Counted from the stretch's first letter, positions 1 to 6,606 are shown. The stretch: 8,932 nucleotides of DNA from CAG-791 sp003447895 (GCA_946620035.1 CAMOMX010000086.1:1-8932), one strand, 5' to 3'. Made by a program: numbers and translations. The notes: a model not told the origin generated them from the letters alone.

Positions 1-477
1 CTCAGCTTCCGCGCTCTCTGCAGCGGGCTCCGGCTCCTGTACTTCCGGGCGGATGATCCGCGTGCCGCAGTCCGGGCAGAAAGCCATGTTCTTTTTGACT
101 TTCCTGCCGCAGGAAGGGCAGACATCGCCGGCGCTGAGCGCCTTGATCTTTTTCTCGTTGAGGGCGATGACTTCCTCCTCGGACTTGATATACATCACTT
201 TCGTGAGCAGATCCGCCCAGTCCCTGAAGTCGATCGCTCTTTTCAGAGATTCGGGGCTGTTCTTTTCAAGAAGCTCTTTGATCTGCGCGGACGTCAGATC
301 GGAAAACGCGTCTTCGACAAGCTTTCTTCCCAGTTCCTCGTGCAGATCTTTGATCTTTCTTTTGGAGTCGGAAATGTCTGCGTCCATCGTCATGATATCT
401 GCGATATTCTTCGTTTTCTGTACCGCATCCCGGCTTCTGTTCGTAATCCTTTGGCCAAGTTCTTCCCAAAAAGACAT
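1..477 (-). CDS. Zinc-ribbon domain protein (3' end outside window)
   Basis: The frame is open for 159 codons from the ATG at 477 to the window edge, so the C-terminus is missing. The N-terminal roughly 110 residues are charged and helical, probably coiled coil, beginning MSFWEELGQRITNRSRDAVQ. A zinc ribbon follows with CPSCG and CPDCG knuckles about 15 residues apart (near residues 127-145), and then a Pro/Glu/Ala-rich acidic stretch. Four cysteines in two CxxC pairs are expected to bind one structural zinc. Small proteins with an N-terminal 'MSFxExLG' helix and a C-terminal zinc ribbon are common and uncharacterised in Clostridia. No signal peptide or membrane segment is visible in the part present. 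The upstream sequence has an AG-rich stretch (GAGAGGGCGGG), a moderate ribosome binding site. The gene may be read from the ppaC transcript, because I see no good promoter in the gap. Function is unknown. Confidence 0.85.
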   Translation of the reverse strand, partial: MSFWEELGQRITNRSRDAVQKTKNIADIMTMDADISDSKRKIKDLHEELGRKLVEDAFSDLTSAQIKELLEKNSPESLKRAIDFRDWADLLTKVMYIKSEEEVIALNEKKIKALSAGDVCPSCGRKVKKNMAFCPDCGTRIIRPEVQEPEPAAESAEAE

Positions 478-504
478 CTCTTTACCCGCCCTCTCAACTA
501 CTCC

Positions 505-521
505 GCAGCCTCGCCGGCTGC
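505..521 (-). other. GC-rich inverted repeat upstream of zinc-ribbon gene
   Basis: GCAGCC and GGCTGC form a perfect 6-bp stem with a 5-nt loop, 28 nt before the zinc-ribbon start codon. On the minus strand no U-tract follows (GGAGTAG comes next), so this is not a standard terminator. Together with the two hairpin repeats at 545-608, it makes a run of three GC hairpins in the leader of the zinc-ribbon gene. Confidence 0.5.
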
Positions 522-544
522 CTTATTGTCAAAGTTTCAATATT

Positions 545-608
545 TTGCACCCGCCGCCTTTTCAGGCGCCACACAGCAAGTCTTGCACCCGCCGCCTTTT
601 CAGGCGCC
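545..608. repeat. Direct duplication of a 26-nt GC hairpin unit
   Basis: Two identical 26-nt copies lie at 545-570 and 583-608, with a 38-nt period, in the gap between ppaC and the zinc-ribbon gene. Read on the minus strand, the direction of transcription, each copy contains GGCGCCT-GAAA-AGGCGGC. This folds into a 7-bp stem with one G-G mismatch, closed by a GNRA-type GAAA loop. Neither copy is followed by a run of U, so simple intrinsic termination is not supported. The role is unknown; it could be an RNA-stability or processing element, or a small dispersed repeat. Confidence 0.75.
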
Positions 609-620
609 GCGCAGGCAGTA

Positions 621-2258
621 TCACGAATACTTCTGCACAACTGCCGTGAGCCTGGGAAGGATCTGCGATTTTCTGGAGAGCACGCCTTTCTGGAGGCTTC
701 TGCTCTCACCTTCCTTGTTGGGGAACGCTTCGAGCGCCCACATCGCTTTGTCTCCCGCGGCATAGACCACGGATCCGTTTTCCAGGATACTGGTAAACGC
801 CATCACGCACAGATCCAGCTCTTTTTTCTTCGTAAAGGTATCGAGGAGCTGCTGCACCTGGGATTCCATCTTCCTCGCCGTGTCAGCGGAAGTGACAATG
901 ACCTGGGAGATCATGGTCTTGCAGCCTTCGATGTTGAAGAACTTGATGTCCTGATTGAGAAGCTCATTCAGGGTCTTGCCCTTGATGTTGGCGCTCACAG
1001 AGAACATATCCTTTGCGAACTCGTCGATGTCGAGCCCTGCGATTCCCGCGAGGATATTCGCCATGGCCTTGTCCTTTTCCGTCGTCGTGGGCGACTGGAA
1101 CTTGAGCGTGTCGGAAAGGATCGCGCCCAGGATCAGCCCCGCGAGGTTCTTGGGAAGCGGGATCTGGTTCTCCCTAAAGATCGTCGCCACGATCGTCGCG
1201 GAGCTTCCGATGATCTCGTTTCTGAAAGAGACCGGACGGTTTGTCGAAAAATCGTTGATCCTGTGATGATCAATGACTTCAAGAAGCTCAGCCTTTTCAA
1301 TTCCTCTCACGGACTGGGAGAATTCGTTGTGGTCGACGAGGATCAGTTTCTTGTTTCCCGTGTTCATGACATGGTAACGGGAGACGTAGCCCAGAAGCTT
1401 CCCGTCATCATTGATGACCGGATAGGCGTGATAGCGGCTCCGGAGCATCTTTCGGCCCGCGTCCTCCACGAGTTCCGACGCATAGAATTTGACGGGGTTC
1501 TTTGTCATCATCCTCGATACAGTCGGGGCAAAATATACATACCTCGACGTATTCATCGTGTCGTGCCCTGAAATGATGATCGAGCAGTGGTTCTCCCTGG
1601 CCGCCTCGATGACCTCGGGCGCCACCTCATCTGTCCGGACAACGATCAGGACGCCGGCTCCCATTTTGACCAGTTCCGTGTGCACTTTGGGATCATTTCC
1701 CGTGATCAGGATCATATCCCGGAAGTCAAAATCGGTAAGTTTTTCTTTAGTGAGGGCAATGATGCTCACCTTTCCGTTTACCCGGCTTTCGGGATCCTTG
1801 TAGACGATCTTTCCGTCCACTGCCTTGCAGATACACTCGACCGGTGTATCCTTAAGGAGCTTCGCCGTGATTCCCGTATCTCCCATCGAAAGATCGGCCG
1901 CATCACTTCTCGTCACAATGCCGAGGAGCTTTCCCTTGTCGTCGACAACACTGCAGATCTGCCGGTTGTTCTTCTGAAGGATCACGATCGCCTCTCTGAG
2001 CGTTTTGTCAGGGGAGATTGATACCGGCTCATCCAGATCGATCTCTCCGAGTTTATATCTGGCGTCCTCAAGCAGCATAGGCTGCTCAAACCCGAACCGG
2101 TCAAGCAGATACTTGGTCTCTGCGCTCAGTTTTCCCAAGCGGCAGGGAACAGCCTTGATCCCGTTCGCTCTCTTATAAAATGCATATCCGATTGCTGCTG
2201 CCACGGAATCCGTATCCGGATGTTTATGGCCTGTAACATATACGCGGTCTTGTTCCAT
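621..2258 (-). CDS. ppaC: Manganese-dependent inorganic pyrophosphatase, CBS/DRTGG-regulated (family II)
   Basis: This 545-residue cytoplasmic enzyme hydrolyses pyrophosphate to two phosphates, pulling biosynthetic reactions forward. Family II catalytic motifs are all present: GHKHPDTDS at 10-18 (metal ligands H11, D15, D17), VDHNE at 308-312, IDHHRI at 329-334, SDTLKF at 382-387, and the C-terminal DHHA2 signature SRKSQILPRL at 528-537. Between the first motif and the rest of the DHH domain lies a regulatory insert of about 240 residues: a CBS motif (about 61-123), a DRTGG-like region (about 130-245) and a second CBS motif (about 251-298). This layout explains the length compared with about 310 residues for the plain enzyme. 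Characterised CBS-PPases are inhibited by AMP/ADP and activated by ATP or diadenosine polyphosphates; the same is inferred here. The ATG at 2258 has an AGAGGAGG site 8 nt upstream. The gene follows msrC by 69 nt. Confidence 0.97.
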   Translation of the reverse strand: MEQDRVYVTGHKHPDTDSVAAAIGYAFYKRANGIKAVPCRLGKLSAETKYLLDRFGFEQPMLLEDARYKLGEIDLDEPVSISPDKTLREAIVILQKNNRQICSVVDDKGKLLGIVTRSDAADLSMGDTGITAKLLKDTPVECICKAVDGKIVYKDPESRVNGKVSIIALTKEKLTDFDFRDMILITGNDPKVHTELVKMGAGVLIVVRTDEVAPEVIEAARENHCSIIISGHDTMNTSRYVYFAPTVSRMMTKNPVKFYASELVEDAGRKMLRSRYHAYPVINDDGKLLGYVSRYHVMNTGNKKLILVDHNEFSQSVRGIEKAELLEVIDHHRINDFSTNRPVSFRNEIIGSSATIVATIFRENQIPLPKNLAGLILGAILSDTLKFQSPTTTEKDKAMANILAGIAGLDIDEFAKDMFSVSANIKGKTLNELLNQDIKFFNIEGCKTMISQVIVTSADTARKMESQVQQLLDTFTKKKELDLCVMAFTSILENGSVVYAAGDKAMWALEAFPNKEGESRSLQKGVLSRKSQILPRLTAVVQKYS

Positions 2259-2266
2259 ATGCGCTG

Positions 2267-2274
2267 CCTCCTCT
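2267..2274 (-). promoter_or_regulatory. Ribosome binding site of ppaC
   Basis: On the minus strand this reads AGAGGAGG and ends 8 nt before the ATG at 2258. It is close to the ideal Shine-Dalgarno sequence and fixes the ppaC start. Confidence 0.85.
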
Positions 2275-2327
2275 AACTACCAATTTACCACAAAGAGAAG
2301 GAAAAAGCATCCGCTTTATACGCACCT

Positions 2328-2810
2328 TTACAGACCGCTCCAGTCCGTGTTTTTCTCAAGTACCTTCACAAACCGCTCCAGCCCTTCCTTGTCCCGCGGG
2401 CTGAACCGCCCCTTCCTCGGACTGTCCAGATCGAGAACGCCGATCACCTTTTCCAAGCGGAGTATGGGCACGACGATCTCCGACCGGGAGGCGCTGTCAC
2501 ACGCGATGTGGCCGGGAAACTGATGGACGTCCTCCACCACGACCGTGCGGCGAAGCTCTGCCGCCGTTCCGCAGACTCCCTTTCCGACTGCGATATGGAT
2601 GCAGGCCGGGTGCCCCTGGAAGGGGCCGAGGACCAGTCTGTCTCCCCGCATGAGGTAAAACCCCGCCCAGTTAAGGCCCTCCATGGAATCCATGAGGATC
2701 GCGGAGGCATTGCTTAGAACGGGGACCGGATCCGGATCCTGCCCGATCATTTCCCGGAGCTGAAGCGCCATCAGTTCATAGTCTGTGCCGTCATTTCGAA
2801 AAGTTTCCAT
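2328..2810 (-). CDS. msrC: Free methionine-(R)-sulfoxide reductase (GAF domain, fRMsr)
   Basis: This 160-residue cytosolic GAF-domain protein is predicted to reduce free L-methionine-(R)-sulfoxide to methionine, with electrons from thioredoxin. The family's core is evident: SNASAIL near 33-39, NWAGFYL near 47-53, LGPFQGHPAC at 61-70, GVCGTA at 78-83, and HQFPGHIACDSASRSEIVVP at 96-115. Cysteines C70, C80 and C104 have the same 10- and 24-residue spacing as the three functional cysteines of E. coli YebR (84, 94, 118), so the active site appears intact. The frame is open further upstream, to 3083, but that part crosses the divergent YitT gene and does not resemble the family. The ATG at 2810 gives the usual length and N-terminus. 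Its ribosome binding site is weak (GAAAAAG). Another in-frame ATG at 2855 would add 15 residues. The gene is probably cotranscribed with ppaC. Confidence 0.93.
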   Translation of the reverse strand: METFRNDGTDYELMALQLREMIGQDPDPVPVLSNASAILMDSMEGLNWAGFYLMRGDRLVLGPFQGHPACIHIAVGKGVCGTAAELRRTVVVEDVHQFPGHIACDSASRSEIVVPILRLEKVIGVLDLDSPRKGRFSPRDKEGLERFVKVLEKNTDWSGL

Positions 2811-2846
2811 CTTTTTCAATCTTTCTGTTTCAATTCCCGATATTTT

Positions 2847-2855
2847 TGTTATCAT
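2847..2855 (+). promoter_or_regulatory. Candidate extended -10 promoter for the YitT-family gene
   Basis: TGTTATCAT has the extended TGn element and a 5/6 match to TATAAT. The -35 region is poor (TTTCAA at 2828-2833, 16 nt spacing), which is typical for extended -10 promoters. Transcription would begin near 2862 and give a leader of about 80 nt. It lies in the gap between the divergent msrC and YitT genes. No comparable promoter for msrC was evident. Confidence 0.4.
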
Positions 2856-2876
2856 TGAATGCAGTCCCGCCAGGGA

Positions 2877-2898
2877 GCGGCTCACGCCGCGAATCGCG
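2877..2898 (+). other. GC-rich overlapping inverted repeats in the YitT-gene leader
   Basis: GCGGC-TCAC-GCCGC (2877-2890) overlaps CGCG-AAT-CGCG (2888-2898). The two hairpins share bases and so would exclude each other. They lie about 25 nt before the ribosome binding site of the YitT-family gene. No matching riboswitch class is recognised. Confidence 0.4.
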
Positions 2899-2922
2899 CC
2901 GCACTTCACAAACACTGTAATC

Positions 2923-2928
2923 AGGAGG
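2923..2928 (+). promoter_or_regulatory. Ribosome binding site of the YitT-family gene
   Basis: AGGAGG lies 12 nt before the ATG at 2941. The spacing is longer than ideal, but no closer in-frame start is available, and the protein from 2941 matches the family N-terminus. Confidence 0.75.
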
Positions 2929-2940
2929 ATTATCCGATTT

Positions 2941-3813
2941 ATGAGAGAAAAAATCATTGCCGATCCGGCAAGGGATGTAAAGAGAATTATCATGGTATGT
3001 CTTGCCGCGCTTCTCATGGCGACCAACATACGAACGCTCGTCCACACCGGAGGGCTTATTCCGGGAGGCGCGACCGGCCTCACGATTTTGGCCCAAAGGC
3101 TGGCAAAGCTTCTGTTTGAGATCGATCTTCCCTATACGCCCGTAAACCTTCTGATCAACGCCTTCCCTGTCTACATAGGGTTTAAGTATATCGGGAAGAA
3201 GTTTACGCTGCTCTCGCTCCTCATGATCCTGCTCTCCGGCTTTTTGACAGATCTGATCCCCGCCTATACCCTGACCCAGGATATCCTGCTGATCAGTATC
3301 TTCGGCGGCATCATAAACGGACTTGCGATCAGCCTCTGCCTTCGCGCGGACGCGACCAGCGGCGGCACGGATTTTATCGCGATCTATCTGTCCCAGACGC
3401 GCGGCATGGAGACCTGGAACCTGGTCTTTGGCTTCAACGCGGTGCTGCTTCTCATAGGCGGCTATTTCTTCGGATGGGATAAGGCGCTCTACTCCATTAT
3501 CTTCCAGTTTTCCTCGACGCAGGTCCTCCACACGATGCACAGGAATTACCAGAAGGTGACCCTTCTCATCGTGACGGACTGCCCCGAGGAGATCTGCTGG
3601 GCCATCCACGACAAATGCCACCACGGTGCCACCATCTTCCACGGAGAGGGCGGCTACGAGCACGACAAGCACGATCTCGTCTACTCCGTCATCGGAGGCA
3701 GTGATGTCAAAAAGATCGTCAAGGCCGTGCACGAGACAGATCCCGCTGCCTTTATCAACACCTTCAGTTCCGGCCGGATCCTCGGGCGCTTCTATATGGA
3801 GCCCAAGGATTAA
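2941..3813 (+). CDS. YitT family membrane protein (DUF161 + DUF2179)
   Basis: This 290-residue integral membrane protein has the standard YitT family length. The N-terminal half carries about five hydrophobic segments (near 14-31, 64-81, 88-106, 113-133 and 160-177). It contains the family signatures GGLIPGGATGLT at 37-48 and ATSGGTDFIA at 138-147. The C-terminal soluble part from about 203 is a DUF2179 domain with VTLLIVTDCPEEICWAI and GATIFHGEGGY. Family members sit in the cytoplasmic membrane, and a transport-like role is often assumed but not established. The frame is open upstream to 2785, but 2941 is chosen because AGGAGG precedes it and the upstream part would cross the promoter. It is divergent from msrC and convergent with the VanY-type gene, whose stop codon it overlaps. 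No terminator follows it. Confidence 0.95.
   Translation: MREKIIADPARDVKRIIMVCLAALLMATNIRTLVHTGGLIPGGATGLTILAQRLAKLLFEIDLPYTPVNLLINAFPVYIGFKYIGKKFTLLSLLMILLSGFLTDLIPAYTLTQDILLISIFGGIINGLAISLCLRADATSGGTDFIAIYLSQTRGMETWNLVFGFNAVLLLIGGYFFGWDKALYSIIFQFSSTQVLHTMHRNYQKVTLLIVTDCPEEICWAIHDKCHHGATIFHGEGGYEHDKHDLVYSVIGGSDVKKIVKAVHETDPAAFINTFSSGRILGRFYMEPKD
3810..3813. other. Shared palindromic stop (TTAA) of two convergent genes
   Basis: TTAA provides TAA to the rightward YitT gene (3811-3813) and, on the other strand, TAA to the leftward VanY-type gene (3812-3810). The genes overlap by 4 nt with no intergenic space, and neither has a visible intrinsic terminator. Confidence 0.95.
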
Positions 3814-4847
3814 TCGGTTCCGTAATCCGGCTCCGCAGCTGCTTCATCCGTCGCGCCGGTGTCCGGCTCCGCAGCTTCTTCGTCCGTCGCGCCGGTGTCC
3901 GGCTCCGCAGCTGCTTCATCCGTCGCGCCGGTGTCCGGCTCCGCCGTTTCTTCGTCCGTCGCGCCGGTGTCCGCCTCATCGGATACAGGGACATCAATGA
4001 TGCCCAGATACTCCTCAAGGCAGATTCCGCGCGACATGATCTCCTGAGCCGCTTCATATCCCACATAGCGGTAGTGCCACGGCTCGTAGGTGATCCCGGT
4101 GATTTCCTTCTTGTCCTTTGGATAGCGGAGGATGAAGCCGTATTCCCGGCAGTGCTCCATGAGCCACTGCTGGGTCTCATTCTCTTCCTGGCTCTCGTCC
4201 AGCGTCTGATACCCGGAATACACGATATCGGCCGCAAGGCCCGCCTCGTGTTCACTTGAGCCCGGGACGGCGACATTTTTTGCCGTCTCGATCCTCGCCT
4301 CTTCTTCCGTATAGCCCCGGTACATAAATCTTCTCACATCGTTCTCAAACAGGGTCTCCTGCTTCGCGCGGTCCCTGTAGGAGCTGCAGACAAGGGGCGA
4401 ATACCCCGCTTCCCTGCAGTCCGCCAGCATCTTAGCGAGATGCTCCGCGGCGCATGCATCCATCCTGTGTCCGTATTCTACAGAGACGAGATCCGCCTCA
4501 TAGTCCTCCGGCAAAAGATGCCACGGGTTGACAAGAAGCAGCTCCTTTTGGGAATACTGCTCTTTTCCCGCCGGCTCCAGAACCTCCGAGACATATTCCC
4601 CGTCCTTCCGGGCCTTCTTCTCCGCGGCAGATTGCGATGTCGTCTCCTCCGCGTTTTCTTTGCTGTTTATCGTGTTGTCCATTGTCTCTCCATAGGCAGC
4701 GGTCTCCGCCGTTTCATCCGCCCGGTTCGCTGTTCCGCCTTCCTTTTTCGGAGCGGATATGCTCAGTGCCAGAGCGGCGGCCACTGCCAGCGTTCCGGCA
4801 GTAATGGCCATGCTTCGCCCCGGCCTTTTCTTTTCCCAATCTATCAT
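3810..4847 (-). CDS. VanY-type D-alanyl-D-alanine carboxypeptidase with acidic repeat tail
   Basis: This 345-residue protein is predicted to be a zinc peptidase that trims the terminal D-Ala from peptidoglycan peptides outside the membrane. Residues 1-12 are basic and 13-31 are hydrophobic, forming a signal peptide or membrane anchor. An acidic low-complexity linker runs to about 90. The VanY/peptidase M15 domain (about 95-275) has SSYRD at 155-159, GSSEHEAGLAADI at 196-208 and EPWHYRYVG at 255-263. Predicted zinc ligands are H200, D207 and H258, with E255 as catalytic base, so it should be active. The tail (about 291-345) consists of 12-residue repeats of the form DTGATDEAAAEP. The ATG at 4847 has AGGGAA about 9 nt upstream. 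It is the last gene of the leftward cluster, 48 nt after the reductase gene. It is probably a general carboxypeptidase, since no vanH/A/X or sensor genes are nearby. Confidence 0.94.
   Translation of the reverse strand: MIDWEKKRPGRSMAITAGTLAVAAALALSISAPKKEGGTANRADETAETAAYGETMDNTINSKENAEETTSQSAAEKKARKDGEYVSEVLEPAGKEQYSQKELLLVNPWHLLPEDYEADLVSVEYGHRMDACAAEHLAKMLADCREAGYSPLVCSSYRDRAKQETLFENDVRRFMYRGYTEEEARIETAKNVAVPGSSEHEAGLAADIVYSGYQTLDESQEENETQQWLMEHCREYGFILRYPKDKKEITGITYEPWHYRYVGYEAAQEIMSRGICLEEYLGIIDVPVSDEADTGATDEETAEPDTGATDEAAAEPDTGATDEEAAEPDTGATDEAAAEPDYGTD
3826..3969. repeat. Four 36-bp tandem repeats inside the VanY-type gene
   Basis: The units are 3826-3861, 3862-3897, 3898-3933 and 3934-3969, in frame with the gene, so each encodes 12 residues. 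Units 1 and 3 are identical, while 2 and 4 are nearly so (they differ at 2 positions). This points to duplication of a 72-bp pair. Each internal junction carries GCCGG-TGT-CCGGC (3855-3867, 3891-3903, 3927-3939), a 5-bp hairpin that could encourage slippage. A degenerate remnant follows at 3970. Copy number would change tail length without disturbing the reading frame. Confidence 0.95.
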
Positions 4848-4895
4848 TCGGATCTGTTCCCTGTATACCGTCCTGCCCTGATGCCTGCCGCTGAA

Positions 4896-6032
4896 TTATG
4901 ATTCAAAGGCGGCCGCGCAGTCCTGAAGCCTTTCTATGATATTGATTCCCTGGGGACATACGCCCTCGCACTGTCCGCACTGAATGCAGTCGGAAGCCCT
5001 GCCCCTTCCCCGGACCGATTCGTCATACGCCTTCTGTCCTCTCTCAGTGAGGTTAAAGACCATCTGCTTGTTTCGGGCGGAGAAGATATCCGGGATCGGG
5101 ATGTTCATAGGACATCCGGGCGTGCAGTAGCTGCACTCCGTGCAGGGGATAGACGGGATCTGCGCCAGCACTTCCTGTGCCTTCCGGATCACGCTCTGCT
5201 CCTCTTCGCTGAGGGGCCTGAACGCATCCGCCCTCATATAGGACAGATTATCCTGCATCTGTTCGATGTTGGACATACCGCTCAGGACTGTGAGAATTCC
5301 GGGGAGGGATGCCACATAGCGGATCGCCCAGGAAGAGAGCGACGCCTCAGGGTTCGCCTCCTTCAGGAGCTTCTGCACGCTCAGCGGCGGATTGGCCAGT
5401 GTTCCGCCCTTGACAGGCTCCATGACCACAACCGGCACATTGTGCTTTCTCGCGACCTCATAGTTGGCCCTCGCTGCCACCGAAGGATTCTCCCAGTCCG
5501 CGTAGTTGATCTGAAGCTGTATAAAATCAACATCGGGATGGTCCGTCAGTAACTGATCCAGAAGCTCAGGCCCGTCATGGAAGGAAAATCCGTAGTGCCT
5601 GACAAGGCCCTCTCTCTTCAGTTCCCTGACATAATCCCAGATCCCGTACTCCTCGTACTTTTTGCAGTTGTTTTTCTTGATCGCGTGCAGCAGGTAGAAG
5701 TCAAAATATCCCGCACCTGTTCTCTCGAGACTGGTCCTGAACTGCTGTATTTTGGCATCTTTCCCATTGGGCGGCATCGCATTGACGTTCACCTTGGTGG
5801 CCAGTGTGAAGCTGTCCCTGGGATAGCGGTCGACGAGAGCCGCCTTGGCCGCTTTCTCGGAAGCGCCGTCCTTCCCGTAGACATAAGCTGTGTCAAAATA
5901 GGTGAGACCGGCCTCCATAAAGAGATCCACCATTTTTTTGGTCTGTTCAATGTCGATCGCGTCCGGATCGTTTGCCATGACGGGAAGGCGCATGAGGCCA
6001 AATCCCAGCTTGGGGGTATCCAATAAATTCAC
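4896..6032 (-). CDS. Aldo/keto reductase with C-terminal 4Fe-4S ferredoxin-type region
   Basis: This 378-residue cytoplasmic oxidoreductase has an AKR barrel (about 7-280) followed by an iron-sulfur tail. The AKR catalytic tetrad is readable as D47, Y52, K80 and H116, in the contexts YFDTAYVYG, LATKV and YLLHAI. The tail has two complete cluster motifs: C297-x2-C300-x2-C303-x3-C307-P and C349-x2-C352-x2-C355-x3-C359-P. This architecture is common in anaerobic Firmicutes. It suggests electron exchange with ferredoxin-like partners, but the substrate is unknown. The start is GTG at 6032, supported by GGAGG 7 nt upstream; no ATG nearby fits as well. It lies 80 nt after the Nudix gene and 48 nt before the VanY-type gene on the same strand. 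Confidence 0.95.
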   Translation of the reverse strand: MNLLDTPKLGFGLMRLPVMANDPDAIDIEQTKKMVDLFMEAGLTYFDTAYVYGKDGASEKAAKAALVDRYPRDSFTLATKVNVNAMPPNGKDAKIQQFRTSLERTGAGYFDFYLLHAIKKNNCKKYEEYGIWDYVRELKREGLVRHYGFSFHDGPELLDQLLTDHPDVDFIQLQINYADWENPSVAARANYEVARKHNVPVVVMEPVKGGTLANPPLSVQKLLKEANPEASLSSWAIRYVASLPGILTVLSGMSNIEQMQDNLSYMRADAFRPLSEEEQSVIRKAQEVLAQIPSIPCTECSYCTPGCPMNIPIPDIFSARNKQMVFNLTERGQKAYDESVRGRGRASDCIQCGQCEGVCPQGINIIERLQDCAAAFES

Positions 6033-6039
6033 TTTCTTT

Positions 6040-6044
6040 CCTCC
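6040..6044 (-). promoter_or_regulatory. Ribosome binding site deciding the GTG start of the aldo/keto reductase
   Basis: GGAGG on the minus strand lies 7 nt before GTG at 6032. The spacing is ideal, so the non-ATG start is preferred. Confidence 0.85.
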
Positions 6045-6112
6045 GCATTTGATTTTCTTAAGTCCCTGAGCAGTCTGACATCGCTGACATTTTGACGTGT
6101 TTCCTCTTTGTT

Positions 6113-6598
6113 TTACCTTCGGATCTCTTTTCCGTTTAGAACGGCGCGGACAAGGCCGCCTGCTCCGTCGTACACGAGCTTTAGAGAGAAGAAGGGGACT
6201 TCTTCCGCCAAGAGACGGAAGAAGATCTTATCCCCCTCCCAGATATTGAGATTTTCGATCTCTTCCACGGGCACCCACTCCAGGACGCCCTCGTCGCACT
6301 CAGTCGGTGTCCCTTTAAAGCCGTCCGCAGTGAACAGATGCATATACTCCGTCACGCCGTCTCCCGACACAAAGGTGACGATTCCCCTGAACCGATAGGA
6401 GGTGAGCGTGTACCCTGTCTCCTCCCGCACCTCTCTTAAGAGGCACTCCTCGGGGCTCTCGTCCTTCTCAAAGTGTCCGCCGACACCGATCCATTTGTCC
6501 TTATTGACATCATTTTTCTTCACCACGCGGTGAAGCATCAGGTATTTGCCGTCCTGCTCGAGATAGCAGAGCGTACTGAGCTGTGCCTCCACTGTCAT
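6113..6598 (-). CDS. Nudix hydrolase (MutT / 8-oxo-dGTP diphosphatase-like)
   Basis: This is a 161-residue cytoplasmic Nudix enzyme. The Nudix box GX5EX7REUXEEXGU is complete from G41 to Y63, with E47, R55, E56, E59 and E60 in place (REVREETGY at 55-63). The N-terminal STLCYLEQDGKYLMLHR and NDVNKDKWIGVGGHFE resemble Firmicutes proteins annotated as 8-oxo-dGTP diphosphatase, so a role in cleaning oxidised nucleotides is a reasonable inference. Substrate cannot be read from the motif alone. Two starts are possible. ATG at 6598 has GGAGGTGA but only 3 nt between GGAGG and the codon. GTG at 6592, two codons downstream, has a 9-nt spacing and would give 159 residues. It lies 66 nt after the acylphosphatase-domain gene and is probably cotranscribed with it. 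Confidence 0.93.
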   Translation of the reverse strand: MTVEAQLSTLCYLEQDGKYLMLHRVVKKNDVNKDKWIGVGGHFEKDESPEECLLREVREETGYTLTSYRFRGIVTFVSGDGVTEYMHLFTADGFKGTPTECDEGVLEWVPVEEIENLNIWEGDKIFFRLLAEEVPFFSLKLVYDGAGGLVRAVLNGKEIRR

Positions 6599-6601
6599 TC
6601 A

Positions 6602-6606
6602 CCTCC
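6602..6606 (-). promoter_or_regulatory. Ribosome binding site of the Nudix gene, start ambiguous
   Basis: GGAGG (within GGAGGTGA) is 3 nt from ATG at 6598 and 9 nt from GTG at 6592. By spacing the GTG is better; by codon the ATG is better. Confidence 0.7.

Noticed and set aside
505..608. CRISPR array
   Set aside because: Only two 26-nt copies with a 12-nt interval; spacer is far too short and no cas genes are nearby.
53..765. Rightward open frames over the left end, including repeated PPPFQAP peptides
   Set aside because: The peptide repeats come from the duplicated hairpin unit in an intergenic gap. The rest is antisense to the zinc-ribbon and ppaC genes.
2302..2317. Possible intrinsic terminator between msrC and ppaC (AAAGC-GGAT-GCTTT then TT)
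   Set aside because: The stem is only 5 bp with three A-T pairs and the U-tract is short and interrupted. It is too weak to claim.
2830..3732. Long leftward open frame opposite the YitT gene (300 codons)
   Set aside because: It is antisense to a well-recognised membrane protein gene, has charged low-quality sequence with no family resemblance, and lacks a ribosome binding site.
3810..4847. Vancomycin resistance determinant because of the VanY-type domain
   Set aside because: VanY-type carboxypeptidases are widespread in Firmicutes. No ligase, dehydrogenase, VanX or two-component genes are present, so a resistance role is not supported.
4848..4895. Separate promoter for the VanY-type gene (TATACA-like box)
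   Set aside because: No -35 element at a plausible distance; readthrough from the reductase gene explains expression.
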